From positions 124,001 to 188,000 of the forward strand of contig NZ_JAKKDV010000005.1 in assembly GCF_021728415.1 (NCBI RefSeq): 64,000 nucleotides of DNA, given 5' to 3'. The notes beneath the pieces are model-generated. The model was not told the origin of the DNA and did not search any database. It saw only the letters and a program-made list of their open reading frames with translations. Each line of letters begins with the position of its first letter. The first letter of the stretch is position 1. The DNA comes from Flaviramulus multivorans (GTDB lineage Bacteria > Bacteroidota > Bacteroidia > Flavobacteriales > Flavobacteriaceae). Positions 35,362 to 43,464 of the stretch are shown here, in pieces. The translations under genes and the position numbers were made by a program.

Positions 35362-36597
35362 ATGCAAAAAAAGCTATTAATAATTGGTTTTGTATGGCCA
35401 GAACCAAAAAGTTCTGCAGCTGGTAGTAGAATGCTGCAGCTAATTGAGATATTTCTTTCTCAAAACTATACGATAACTTTTGCGAGTCCAAGTGCTAAAA
35501 GTGATAATTCTTTTCATTTGGAAAGTATTGGGGTTTTAGAAAAATCGATTGAATTAAACAACTCTAGCTTTGATGATTTTATAAAAAGCTTGAACCCTAA
35601 TATAGTGTTGTTTGATCGCTTTATGATGGAAGAACAGTTTGGTTGGCGAATTGTAGAACATTGTCCTGATGCCATACGAATACTTGATACTGAAGACTTA
35701 CATGGTTTGAGAAAAGGAAGGCAATTAGCTTTTAAGGCTAATAAGACTTTTGATAAAACTTATTTATTTAATGATACTTCAAAACGTGAAATAGCTAGTA
35801 TTTACAGATGCGATTTAAGTTTAATCATTTCTGAAGCTGAAATAGACATTTTGGTCAATGATTTTAAAGTTGATGCTTCGTTGTTATTCTATTTACCGTT
35901 TATGCTTGATGAAGTAAGTGATGACGAGGTTAGAAGGCTTCCAAAATTTGAAGAAAGAAACCATTTTATAACTATTGGTAATTTTTTACACGAACCCAAT
36001 TATGATGCTGTTTTGTATTTAAAAGAAACCATTTGGCCCTTAATTAGAAAGAAATTACCAAAGACAGAATTGCATGTTTATGGAGCCTATGTATCACAAA
36101 AAGCCAATCAATTGCATAATGAAAAGGAAGGCTTTTTAATAAAAGGGTTTGCTGAGGATGTTAATGAGGTTATGAAAAAAGCTAAAATATGTTTAGCGCC
36201 CATTCGCTTTGGTGCTGGTTTAAAAGGCAAGTTGATTGACGCTATGATAAATGGAACACCTTGTATTACAACAACGATAGGTGCTGAAGGTATGTTTGGT
36301 GATTATGAACCTAATGGATTTATAGAGGACATTCCAGAAACATTTGTTTCTAGAGCGATTGAATTATATAATAATAAGATACTTTGGGGCGAAAAACAGC
36401 AAAACGGATGTAAAATAATAAATACGTGGTTTAATAAAATCCCATTTCAACAAAAATTTGTTGCAAAAATAGATGAAACGACTAAAGAACTCCACAAAAA
36501 ACGACTCAACAACTTTACGGGCCAAATGCTACTACACCATACATTACAAAGCACGAAATATATGAGCAAGTGGATTGAGGAAAAGAATAAAAATTAG
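35362..36597 (+). CDS. Family 4-like (GT-B) glycosyltransferase
   Basis: 411 residues. The N-terminal part starts KKLLIIGFVWPEPKSSAAGSRM, typical of a GT-B acceptor domain. The C-terminal domain shows GNFLHEPNYDAVLYLKETIWPLI, GFAEDVNEVMKKAKICLAPIRFGAGLKGKLIDAM and TTTIGAEGM, the donor-binding pattern of GT4-type enzymes. Substrate unknown; surface polysaccharide or protein glycosylation is plausible. It stands alone between a haem protein and a T9SS protein. Confidence 0.85.
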   Translation: MQKKLLIIGFVWPEPKSSAAGSRMLQLIEIFLSQNYTITFASPSAKSDNSFHLESIGVLEKSIELNNSSFDDFIKSLNPNIVLFDRFMMEEQFGWRIVEHCPDAIRILDTEDLHGLRKGRQLAFKANKTFDKTYLFNDTSKREIASIYRCDLSLIISEAEIDILVNDFKVDASLLFYLPFMLDEVSDDEVRRLPKFEERNHFITIGNFLHEPNYDAVLYLKETIWPLIRKKLPKTELHVYGAYVSQKANQLHNEKEGFLIKGFAEDVNEVMKKAKICLAPIRFGAGLKGKLIDAMINGTPCITTTIGAEGMFGDYEPNGFIEDIPETFVSRAIELYNNKILWGEKQQNGCKIINTWFNKIPFQQKFVAKIDETTKELHKKRLNNFTGQMLLHHTLQSTKYMSKWIEEKNKN

Positions 36598-36639
36598 AAT
36601 AACTAAATTAAAAAAGTAAGTAAGTGCAATCAAATGCTT

Positions 36640-36664
36640 TTGGTTTACCAAATTGGTTTACCAA
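36640..36664 (+). promoter_or_regulatory. Tandem dyad operator upstream of the T9SS type B gene
   Basis: TTGGTTTACCAA occurs twice (36640-36651 and 36653-36664), one base apart. Each copy is itself a dyad (TTGGT / ACCAA). The second copy overlaps the -33 element of the promoter. The GGT...ACC core resembles GntR/FadR-type operators, but the regulator is not identified. Confidence 0.65.
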
Positions 36665-36683
36665 TTATTTTTGCCTATATTTG
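36653..36683 (+). promoter_or_regulatory. Promoter for the T9SS type B gene
   Basis: TTG at 36653-36655, a 20-base spacer and TATATTTG at 36676-36683. The start codon lies 16 bases further on, giving a very short leader. Confidence 0.65.
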
Positions 36684-36699
36684 TATATATGTGTTATGA

Positions 36700-39369
36700 A
36701 TGAAAAAGTTACTGATCATAATTACAATTTGTCTTGTGCAATTAGGCTATACTCAACGTGAAGCTAATATATGGCATTTTGGAGATGGTGTTGGTTTAGA
36801 TTTTAATTCATGTGAACCAGAAGTAATATTTAGTGAAATGAGCTCGTCTGAAGGTTGTACTTCCATTTCAGATAGTTTCGGAGAATTACAGTTCTACACA
36901 GAAGGATCTACAATTTGGAATAGAAATCATGAAGTAATGACCAACGGTACTAATCTTCTTGGGTTTCGATCTGCAACGCAAGCCTCAATGATTGTTAAGC
37001 GTCCAGGTAATTTTAACGAGTATTATGTGTTTACTGTAGATACCCAAGATTATTCTAACGGATTAATGTACTCGAAAGTTGATATGAATAGTGATGGAGG
37101 TTTAGGAGCAGTTGTATTAAAAAATATACCTTTAGTAACTCCTATAGCAGAAAAAATTCACGCAACTCGACATGCTAATGGGGTTGATGTTTGGGTAAGT
37201 GTTCACGGTTTTGGAAATAATAATTTCTATTCTTTTTTAGTAACTTCTGCAGGTGTAAACTCAACTCCAGTTGTTAGTAGTGTTGGGCCAATAATTTCTG
37301 GAGATGAATTAGCAACGATTGGTGCTATGAAATTTTCACCTAATGGTAAAAAATTGGCTATATGTAATTATGAAAACGGTGTTGACTTATTCGATTTCAA
37401 TGATAGTAACGGACTTTTTAGTAACTCTATAAATGTAACACCTAGATTATATAGTTATGGTGTTGAATTTTCAAAATCTAATAATATTTTATATGTTACA
37501 ACATCATATCAAGACATCGATAATAAACTTTTACAATACGATTTAAGGGCTTCAAAAATAGAAGATTCGGAAATATTGCTTTTAGATTTAGCAGATAAGG
37601 GTTCTATAGGATCATTGCAATTAGGTCCTGATCATAAATTGTATGTATCTATTAACAACAGAAACTTTTTAAGTGTCATAAATAATCCAGATAAGTTAGG
37701 GTTATCGTGTAATTTTATTGAAGATAGTATTGATTTAGGAGAGGCAACTGCAAAACGCGGATTACCATTATTTCTTTCTCCTTTTTTTCACAATAGAATT
37801 GTTGTTGACTCCGCTTGTTATGGAAGTGCTACTTTTTTCAGTCTTGATGAAAATTTAGATAACATTGTTTGGGATTTTGGCGACCCAGCTTCTGGAATAA
37901 ATAATATATCTACTGAGTCTGAGCCCACACATATTTTTAGTGCTCCGGGAGTATATAACATAACAACAAGTATTCCATCAGGTTGTGGTAGTACTCCATT
38001 TTTAACAGAACAAATTGAAATTTTTAGTGTTGAGGAAGTTTTAACTTCAGCTCAACTTATACAATGTGATGATGATTCAGATGGATTTAGTAATTTTAAT
38101 TTGAATGAGGCAAATAGCAAATTATCTCCAAATTATACCGATGAAATATTTACTTATTATAACACAGAAGACGATGCATTAAAAGAAGTTAATTCTATAC
38201 TGAATACTGACACTTACGAAAATATTAATGCATATTCTGACAGTATTTGGGTACGAGTTGAAAATAGTATTGGATGTTTTGAAGTTATTGAACTTGATTT
38301 AATAGTGTCAAATAATACTTTGTTTGAAACATTTCAACCCATAGAAATTAATCTCTGTGATGATAATAAAAATGATGGTATTACTATGTTTGATTTTAGT
38401 AGTGCTCAAAGTAGTATTGAAGCTCTGTTTCCAGGTTTAGAGCTTGAAATCACCTATTATATAAATCTGGAAGACGCTTTAGCTGAAACAAACAACATTA
38501 TAAATATCAATTCTTATGAAAACATAAATTCCCCGTTTTCCCAAGATATATACGTGAGGGTTGAAGATAAAATAAATAACGATTGTTTAGGAATAAGCAA
38601 TTGCATTCTTTTAACGGTTAGCGAGCTGCCAGAATTTGAATTAGTTTCTGAAGCTGAAATTTGTCTTAATGAAAATTCTGATATTGTTTTGCAAGCATTT
38701 AATGCCAACGATGTATATTTTTATGAATGGACAAATTCTAATGGGGATATTATAAGTACAAGTATTGAAGCAATCATTAATGAACCAGATTTGTATGCAT
38801 TAACGGCAACATCAAATAATGGATGTAAATCTTTACCAAAACAAGTGCTTGTTTCCGTGTTAAAAAAGGTTGTAATTACTTTGGAGATGATTACTATAAA
38901 CGATGGTTTGAAAAATAATACCATAATTATAGATGAAACACAACTTGGTACAGGTGATTATGAATATGCTTTGGATGACAAATTTGGTTTCTATCAAGAA
39001 GAACCTTTTTTCCAAAACGTAACTTCTGGAAACCATATACTTTATGTTAGAGAAAAAAATATTTGTGAACCAAGTTATTTAGAGTTTTCAATTATTGGAT
39101 ATCCTAAATATTTTACACCAAATAATGATGGATATAATGATACTTGGAATATTAAGGGATTAACTGCAGACTATAATCTTGATTCAAAGATTTATATTTA
39201 TGATCGTTATGGTAAATTACTAAAACAAATTAGTCCTTGGGACAATGGATGGGATGGTCTTTTTAATGGTGAAGCTTTAAAACCTTCTGATTATTGGTTT
39301 GTAGCAAACCTAATTAACAAATCAGGGTCTACTAGAAAATTAACCGGACATTTTAGTTTATTGAGATAG
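36700..39369 (+). CDS. Large secreted T9SS type B (gliding-motility C-terminal domain) protein
   Basis: 889 residues. Signal peptide to about 19 (LGYTQ). Residues about 22-350 look like a beta-propeller-like region (REANIWHFGDGVGLDF). A PKD-type domain lies near 370-440 (NIVWDFGDPASG, EPTHIFSAPGVYNI). Two related modules of about 95 residues follow, marked by QCDDDSDGFSNFNL and LCDDNKNDGITMFDF. The C-terminal type B sorting domain begins YPKYFTPNNDGYNDTWNI. It should be exported by the type IX system and attached to the surface or released. Confidence 0.92.
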   Translation: MKKLLIIITICLVQLGYTQREANIWHFGDGVGLDFNSCEPEVIFSEMSSSEGCTSISDSFGELQFYTEGSTIWNRNHEVMTNGTNLLGFRSATQASMIVKRPGNFNEYYVFTVDTQDYSNGLMYSKVDMNSDGGLGAVVLKNIPLVTPIAEKIHATRHANGVDVWVSVHGFGNNNFYSFLVTSAGVNSTPVVSSVGPIISGDELATIGAMKFSPNGKKLAICNYENGVDLFDFNDSNGLFSNSINVTPRLYSYGVEFSKSNNILYVTTSYQDIDNKLLQYDLRASKIEDSEILLLDLADKGSIGSLQLGPDHKLYVSINNRNFLSVINNPDKLGLSCNFIEDSIDLGEATAKRGLPLFLSPFFHNRIVVDSACYGSATFFSLDENLDNIVWDFGDPASGINNISTESEPTHIFSAPGVYNITTSIPSGCGSTPFLTEQIEIFSVEEVLTSAQLIQCDDDSDGFSNFNLNEANSKLSPNYTDEIFTYYNTEDDALKEVNSILNTDTYENINAYSDSIWVRVENSIGCFEVIELDLIVSNNTLFETFQPIEINLCDDNKNDGITMFDFSSAQSSIEALFPGLELEITYYINLEDALAETNNIININSYENINSPFSQDIYVRVEDKINNDCLGISNCILLTVSELPEFELVSEAEICLNENSDIVLQAFNANDVYFYEWTNSNGDIISTSIEAIINEPDLYALTATSNNGCKSLPKQVLVSVLKKVVITLEMITINDGLKNNTIIIDETQLGTGDYEYALDDKFGFYQEEPFFQNVTSGNHILYVREKNICEPSYLEFSIIGYPKYFTPNNDGYNDTWNIKGLTADYNLDSKIYIYDRYGKLLKQISPWDNGWDGLFNGEALKPSDYWFVANLINKSGSTRKLTGHFSLLR

Positions 39370-39406
39370 CCTTATTTTTAAAGAGTTGTAATTAAAAGTC
39401 CAAAAA

Positions 39407-39438
39407 TTTGTATTATTTAATAATGTAAAGTATATTTG
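39407..39438 (+). promoter_or_regulatory. Promoter for the membrane protein/Xre pair
   Basis: TTTG at 39407-39410, a 20-base spacer and TATATTTG at 39431-39438, with about 38 bases from the expected start point to the ATG at 39483. Confidence 0.6.
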
Positions 39439-39482
39439 TCATAATAGAAAATAAATTTTCCATTATATAAAAAATATTTGTC

Positions 39483-39929
39483 ATGAATTTAAAAAGTATT
39501 CAAGAGTGCGAGCGTACCAAGTTAGAGAAGTTTTTAAGTAAATTTCAATTGCCACATATTTATAAAAAAATTGGAATTGGTACGGTAGTATTGAGTTTTA
39601 TTTTGCTAACTGTAATTAAGTTTACAGACAACGAACCTTCTTGGATGCGACTTTCATTAAAACATTTAATGATTGTTGGATTGTTAGTTATATCTATTTC
39701 CCGAGAAAAAATTGAAGATGAGTTGATAGAGAGTTTACGCTCTAAATCATATGCGTTGGCATTTATTATTGGGGTTATTTATACCATGTTACAGCCGGCT
39801 GTAAATTATGTTGCGGATTTAATTATAGACTCACAAGAAGAGATAGGGAACATTTATTACTTTGAGGTTCTATTATTTATGCTTTTAATTCAAGTTATGT
39901 TTTTTGAAGTTTTAAAACGCAACCGATAA
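39483..39929 (+). CDS. Four-helix membrane protein paired with an Xre regulator
   Basis: 148 residues, not recognised by name. Hydrophobic helices lie at about 28-45, 57-70, 92-112 and 124-142. The last base of its stop overlaps the ATG of the Xre gene (TAATG), so the two are translationally coupled. Small membrane proteins in this position with a 66-residue Xre regulator are common in Bacteroidetes and Firmicutes; the regulator may answer to the membrane partner. Confidence 0.75.
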   Translation: MNLKSIQECERTKLEKFLSKFQLPHIYKKIGIGTVVLSFILLTVIKFTDNEPSWMRLSLKHLMIVGLLVISISREKIEDELIESLRSKSYALAFIIGVIYTMLQPAVNYVADLIIDSQEEIGNIYYFEVLLFMLLIQVMFFEVLKRNR

Positions 39930-40129
39930 TGGAAAACCGCATCAAAATAGAACGTGCTATTTTAGATATTACTCAGGAAGAACTGGCACAAAAAATAGGA
40001 GTTTCACGACAAACCATAAATTCCATTGAGGCTAATAGATATGTGCCATCAACAGTTTTGGCATTAAAATTATCCGAACTATTTAATAAACCGGTAAATG
40101 ATTTTTTTAAATTAACCGAAGATGATTGA
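39929..40129 (+). CDS. Xre-family helix-turn-helix regulator
   Basis: 66 residues: RIKIERAILDITQEELAQKIGVSRQTINSIEANRYVPSTVLALKLSELF is a full HTH_3 domain of the YgzD/YozG type, with no further domain. It probably binds DNA as a dimer and controls its own operon. Target sites are not visible. Confidence 0.93.
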   Translation: MENRIKIERAILDITQEELAQKIGVSRQTINSIEANRYVPSTVLALKLSELFNKPVNDFFKLTEDD

Positions 40130-40158
40130 GTTAGCATATAACATTGCAATCGTTATTG

Positions 40159-40842
40159 CTACATATGTTTTAATTGTTCTAAAACTTTTTTAATACCTAT
40201 TGTAGCCATTTCAGCAACAACCGTTAAATTTTTACTACTAGTTATATTAGGTTTGGGGTCAATAAAGTAAGCAGGTGTATTTTGTGGTACATAATGCATT
40301 AAACTTGCCGCAGGATATACTTGCAATGAAGTACCTATTATGATTAAAATATCGGCTGTTTCACATATGTTTATAGCTTTCAACATCATAGGAACATCTT
40401 CTCCAAACCACACAATATGAGGTCTTAGTTGATAACCATTTTTACATAAGTCGCCTAAAAATAAATCCGTTTTCCATTCTTGTATATCAGTTTCATCATA
40501 AGTGCTTCTCACTTTAAAAAGTTCACCATGTAAATGAACAATATTTGTACTCCCTGCTCGCTCGTGTAAATCATCTATGTTTTGTGTTACGATGGTTACT
40601 TGGTAATCTTTTTCAAGCCCAGCCAAATCATAATGAGCCAAATTGGGTTCCACAGTTAAAAGCTGTCTTCTACGTTGGTTGTAAAAATCTAAAACTAATT
40701 CGGGGTTGTTGGCAAAGCCTTGTGGTGATGCTACTTCCATAACGTCGTGTCCTTCCCATAAACCATCAGCATCTCTAAAAGTTTTAATGCCACTTTCGGC
40801 ACTCATACCGGCACCAGTAAGTACAACAATGTGTTTTTTCAT
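40159..40842 (-). CDS. Sir2-family NAD-dependent deacylase without the zinc cysteines
   Basis: 227 residues. NAD-binding motifs GAGMSAESGIKTFRD (10-24), TQNIDDLHERAG (86-97), catalytic His at 105 in HLHGE and RPHIVWFGEDVP (140-151) are intact. Between them the usual pair of CxxC zinc motifs is absent: the stretch KVRSTYDETDIQEWK and what follows keeps only one Cys (C133). It should still deacylate lysines, possibly with succinyl or other preference, but the zinc module is degenerate. Confidence 0.92.
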   Translation of the reverse strand: MKKHIVVLTGAGMSAESGIKTFRDADGLWEGHDVMEVASPQGFANNPELVLDFYNQRRRQLLTVEPNLAHYDLAGLEKDYQVTIVTQNIDDLHERAGSTNIVHLHGELFKVRSTYDETDIQEWKTDLFLGDLCKNGYQLRPHIVWFGEDVPMMLKAINICETADILIIIGTSLQVYPAASLMHYVPQNTPAYFIDPKPNITSSKNLTVVAEMATIGIKKVLEQLKHM

Positions 40843-40909
40843 TTCATAAAAGTAATTAATCTGTCATTCTGAACAAAGTAAAGATTCTCATTCAATTTTA
40901 TTAAATTCG

Positions 40910-41581
40910 ATGTTTACTTTAGGTATGATTGATTTAAAACTTTTAGAATATTTAGAATCGTATTTAACCGATAACAGAAAACAACGCTTTGAGACTGTTT
41001 TAGTGCAGCGTACCAAACATTTTACTGTAGCTACGGAAGATGTGTATCAACTGCATAATACGAGTGCCGTCATACGAAGTTGTGATGTATTTGGAATACA
41101 AGAAGTTAATATTGTTGAAGAACGAAATACCAAACGAATTGATAGAGAGATTGCTATGGGCTCTCAAAAATGGGTAGACTTGAATAGATACAAAAATGTA
41201 AAAGACTGCATAGTGAGTTTAAAACAAAAAGGATATCAAATAGTTGCAACTACACCGTATAGCACTGATTGTTTATTACAAGATTTTGATGTTACCAAAA
41301 AGTCTTGTTTTTTCTTTGGAAGAGAAACAGAGGGATTATCTCAAGAGGTTTTGGATGCCGCCGATTGTTATTTAAAAATTCCTATGGTAGGTTTTACCGA
41401 GAGTTTAAATATTTCGGTTTCAGCTGCTATTATACTTCAGTATGTTACAACAAAATTGAAACAAACTAACATTAACTGGCAATTAACCAATGAGGAATTA
41501 CTGGAAAAACGCTTTGATTGGTGCATAAAAACCATTAGAAGTAGCGATAAAATAATCGAACAGTTTTACAATGCAAAGTGA
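40910..41581 (+). CDS. trmH: SpoU/TrmH family tRNA (guanosine-2'-O)-methyltransferase
   Basis: 223 residues; an internal ATG at 40925 (MIDLKLLEYL) may be the true start. SPOUT motifs are visible: NTSAVIRSCDVFGIQEV (motif 1), FFFGRETEGLSQEVLDAAD (motif 2) and IPMVGFTESLNISVSAAI (motif 3). The N-terminal LESYLTDNRKQRFETVLVQRTKHFTVA is as in TrmH, which makes Gm18 in tRNA. A second SPOUT enzyme lies at 54265-55059. Confidence 0.9.
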   Translation: MFTLGMIDLKLLEYLESYLTDNRKQRFETVLVQRTKHFTVATEDVYQLHNTSAVIRSCDVFGIQEVNIVEERNTKRIDREIAMGSQKWVDLNRYKNVKDCIVSLKQKGYQIVATTPYSTDCLLQDFDVTKKSCFFFGRETEGLSQEVLDAADCYLKIPMVGFTESLNISVSAAIILQYVTTKLKQTNINWQLTNEELLEKRFDWCIKTIRSSDKIIEQFYNAK

Positions 41582-41621
41582 AAATTTAGTAAATTTAAAG
41601 GTTTAATTAATAGGATTTATT

Positions 41622-42149
41622 ATGTATATCGTTGTTTATATTATAGTTGCGCTTATAGTTATTTTAGGTTTTTTAGCATTAATAGCACCGAAGAAGTACG
41701 ATGTTAGTAGAAGTATAATTATAGAAAAACCAATATCGGAAGTTTTTAATTATTTAAAATTGATTAAAAAACAAAATGATTGGTCACCTTGGAAAAAGAA
41801 AGACCCACACATGAAACAAGAATTTATTGGAACAGATGGTGAGGTTGGTTTCATTTCAAAATGGGAAGGCAATAAAGATGTTGGAGTAGGTGAACAAGAG
41901 ATTTTACGTATTGTTGAAAATGAGGTTATCGAATCACAATTACGCTTTTTTAAACCATGGAAGTCACAATCAAATGCTTATTTAAAAGTTGAAGATTTAG
42001 GTAATAATAGAACTAAAGTTATCTGGGAATTTTCAGGAAAAAATCCGATACCATTTAACATCTTTATGCTGTTTTTTAATTTTGAAAAAGCCGTAGGTAA
42101 AGATTTCGAAGAAGGGTTAGCTAGCTTAAAAATACAATTAGAACACTAA
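41622..42149 (+). CDS. SRPBCC (START/Bet v 1-like) protein with membrane anchor
   Basis: 175 residues. An N-terminal membrane helix (2-20) precedes a polyketide-cyclase/SRPBCC domain (about 28-172; IIEKPISEVFNYLKLIKKQNDWSPW, FEEGLASLKIQLE). The family binds hydrophobic ligands; the ligand is not known. The VOC gene follows 11 bases after the stop, and the two probably form an operon. Confidence 0.85.
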   Translation: MYIVVYIIVALIVILGFLALIAPKKYDVSRSIIIEKPISEVFNYLKLIKKQNDWSPWKKKDPHMKQEFIGTDGEVGFISKWEGNKDVGVGEQEILRIVENEVIESQLRFFKPWKSQSNAYLKVEDLGNNRTKVIWEFSGKNPIPFNIFMLFFNFEKAVGKDFEEGLASLKIQLEH

Positions 42150-42160
42150 ATACGAGTCAG

Positions 42161-42535
42161 ATGAAAAATAATATGGTAGGTTGGTTTGAAATTCCTGTAA
42201 ATGATATGGATAGAGCCAAAGCTTTTTATGAAGCTATTTTTAAAGTTGAAATTGCGATTCATGATTTTGGTGGGATGTTAATGGGATGGTTTCCATTTGA
42301 AGAAGGAAAAGAAGGAGCAGCAGGCACTTTAATTAAACAGGAAACTTATATCCCTAGTCAAGAAGGAACATTGGTTTATTTTATATGTGACGACGTTCAA
42401 AACGAATTAGATAGGGTAAAAGCCGCTGGAGGAATAATTTACCAACCAAAAACTCAAATATCACCAGAGCATGGATATATGGGAGTATTTATTGATTGCG
42501 AAGGCAATCGGATAGCCCTACATTCTAGAGTATAA
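42161..42535 (+). CDS. VOC family (glyoxalase/bleomycin-resistance fold) protein
   Basis: 124 residues: MVGWFEIPVNDMDRAKAFYEAIF opens the first beta-alpha-beta module, and IYQPKTQISPEHGYMGVFIDCEGNRIALHSR closes the second. Metal-ligand positions (His/Glu) cannot be assigned securely. Lyase or dioxygenase activity is unknown. Confidence 0.88.
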   Translation: MKNNMVGWFEIPVNDMDRAKAFYEAIFKVEIAIHDFGGMLMGWFPFEEGKEGAAGTLIKQETYIPSQEGTLVYFICDDVQNELDRVKAAGGIIYQPKTQISPEHGYMGVFIDCEGNRIALHSRV

Positions 42536-42537
42536 AA

Positions 42538-42569
42538 AAAGAGGAAACTTTTATAAAGTCTCCTCTTTA
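42538..42569. terminator. Terminator between the VOC gene and the convergent carboxypeptidase-like gene
   Basis: AAAGAGGAAACTT (42538-42550) pairs with AAGTCTCCTCTTT (42557-42569) with one mismatch. Confidence 0.75.
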
Positions 42570-42586
42570 AATCTTTCTTTTAAATA

Positions 42587-43360
42587 TTAAAGTCTTTTGC
42601 TTCTTCCTCTACTTAAAAGTTTATATTCTTCATAGCATTCGCTAATAGCATCTAAAATTTGTAAATCGTTTGCAGTTTGTATAAATCCTTTCGAATAGTT
42701 ACACTGACTAACAATTTCATCTAAATCTACACGATCTACTTGAAGTAAAACAGTAAGCATTTCTCTATCAAATCGTGATGCTAAAATATTTCTAATTTCG
42801 TCATCTTCCTTCATCTTTTTTAGCTTACGCAATTCGTTAGGCTTTTTCCCAAACATACGATATAAAAAATCCGCAGGATTAAATATTGAACCGATTACTT
42901 TAGTGACTCCAGACTTTCTACTCGCCTCATAGCCGGTACTTGGTAATCCAGAAATACTATAACGATAATTATCATTAATCGCAGGTACTTGTTTTATATC
43001 AACTTCTAAATACCCCGTTAGTTTTAACTGATTTACAACCACTTCTTCAAGAGCTAATGCCAATTCAGTTAGTTCAATATTAGCGCTTCCAAACTTTAAC
43101 CAGTCGTTAGTAACTCGAACCTTAATAGATTTAAACCCTAAATAAGAAAAATGTAGAGTATCGTTAACTTTAGCTGAAATTGAAAATTCTCCTTTATTAT
43201 TTGTTGAAGTTCCTATTACTTGATTAAGGTTTACAATATTAACGTTCTCTAGAGGCGTTTCATCAGTTGAATTTATAACTACACCCAATACCTTATCCGT
43301 TTCTTGTGCCATAATAGTACAAGTAAACAGAAGTGTTAAAAAGAGTATGTAATGCTTCAT
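42587..43360 (-). CDS. Carboxypeptidase-like regulatory domain protein, secreted
   Basis: 257 residues with signal peptide (MAQ near 18). A CarboxypepD_reg-like beta-sandwich spans about 20-105 (VLGVVINSTDETPLENVNIVNL, GEFSISAKVNDTLHFSYLGFKSI). The rest is helical and of unknown fold (FGKKPNELRKLKKMKEDDEIRNILASRFDREML), conserved in flavobacterial periplasmic proteins. There is no receptor domain, so this is a stand-alone relative of the TonB receptor N-terminal domain. Confidence 0.82.
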   Translation of the reverse strand: MKHYILFLTLLFTCTIMAQETDKVLGVVINSTDETPLENVNIVNLNQVIGTSTNNKGEFSISAKVNDTLHFSYLGFKSIKVRVTNDWLKFGSANIELTELALALEEVVVNQLKLTGYLEVDIKQVPAINDNYRYSISGLPSTGYEASRKSGVTKVIGSIFNPADFLYRMFGKKPNELRKLKKMKEDDEIRNILASRFDREMLTVLLQVDRVDLDEIVSQCNYSKGFIQTANDLQILDAISECYEEYKLLSRGRSKRL

Positions 43361-43464
43361 CTAATATTTTGTTAACGCTAATTTCGTTATAAAAGTACTA
43401 AAGAAATAATAAGTAACCCTTTAGTATCTTTATTTTGACTTAAAATTAACAAATAGGTTTATTT

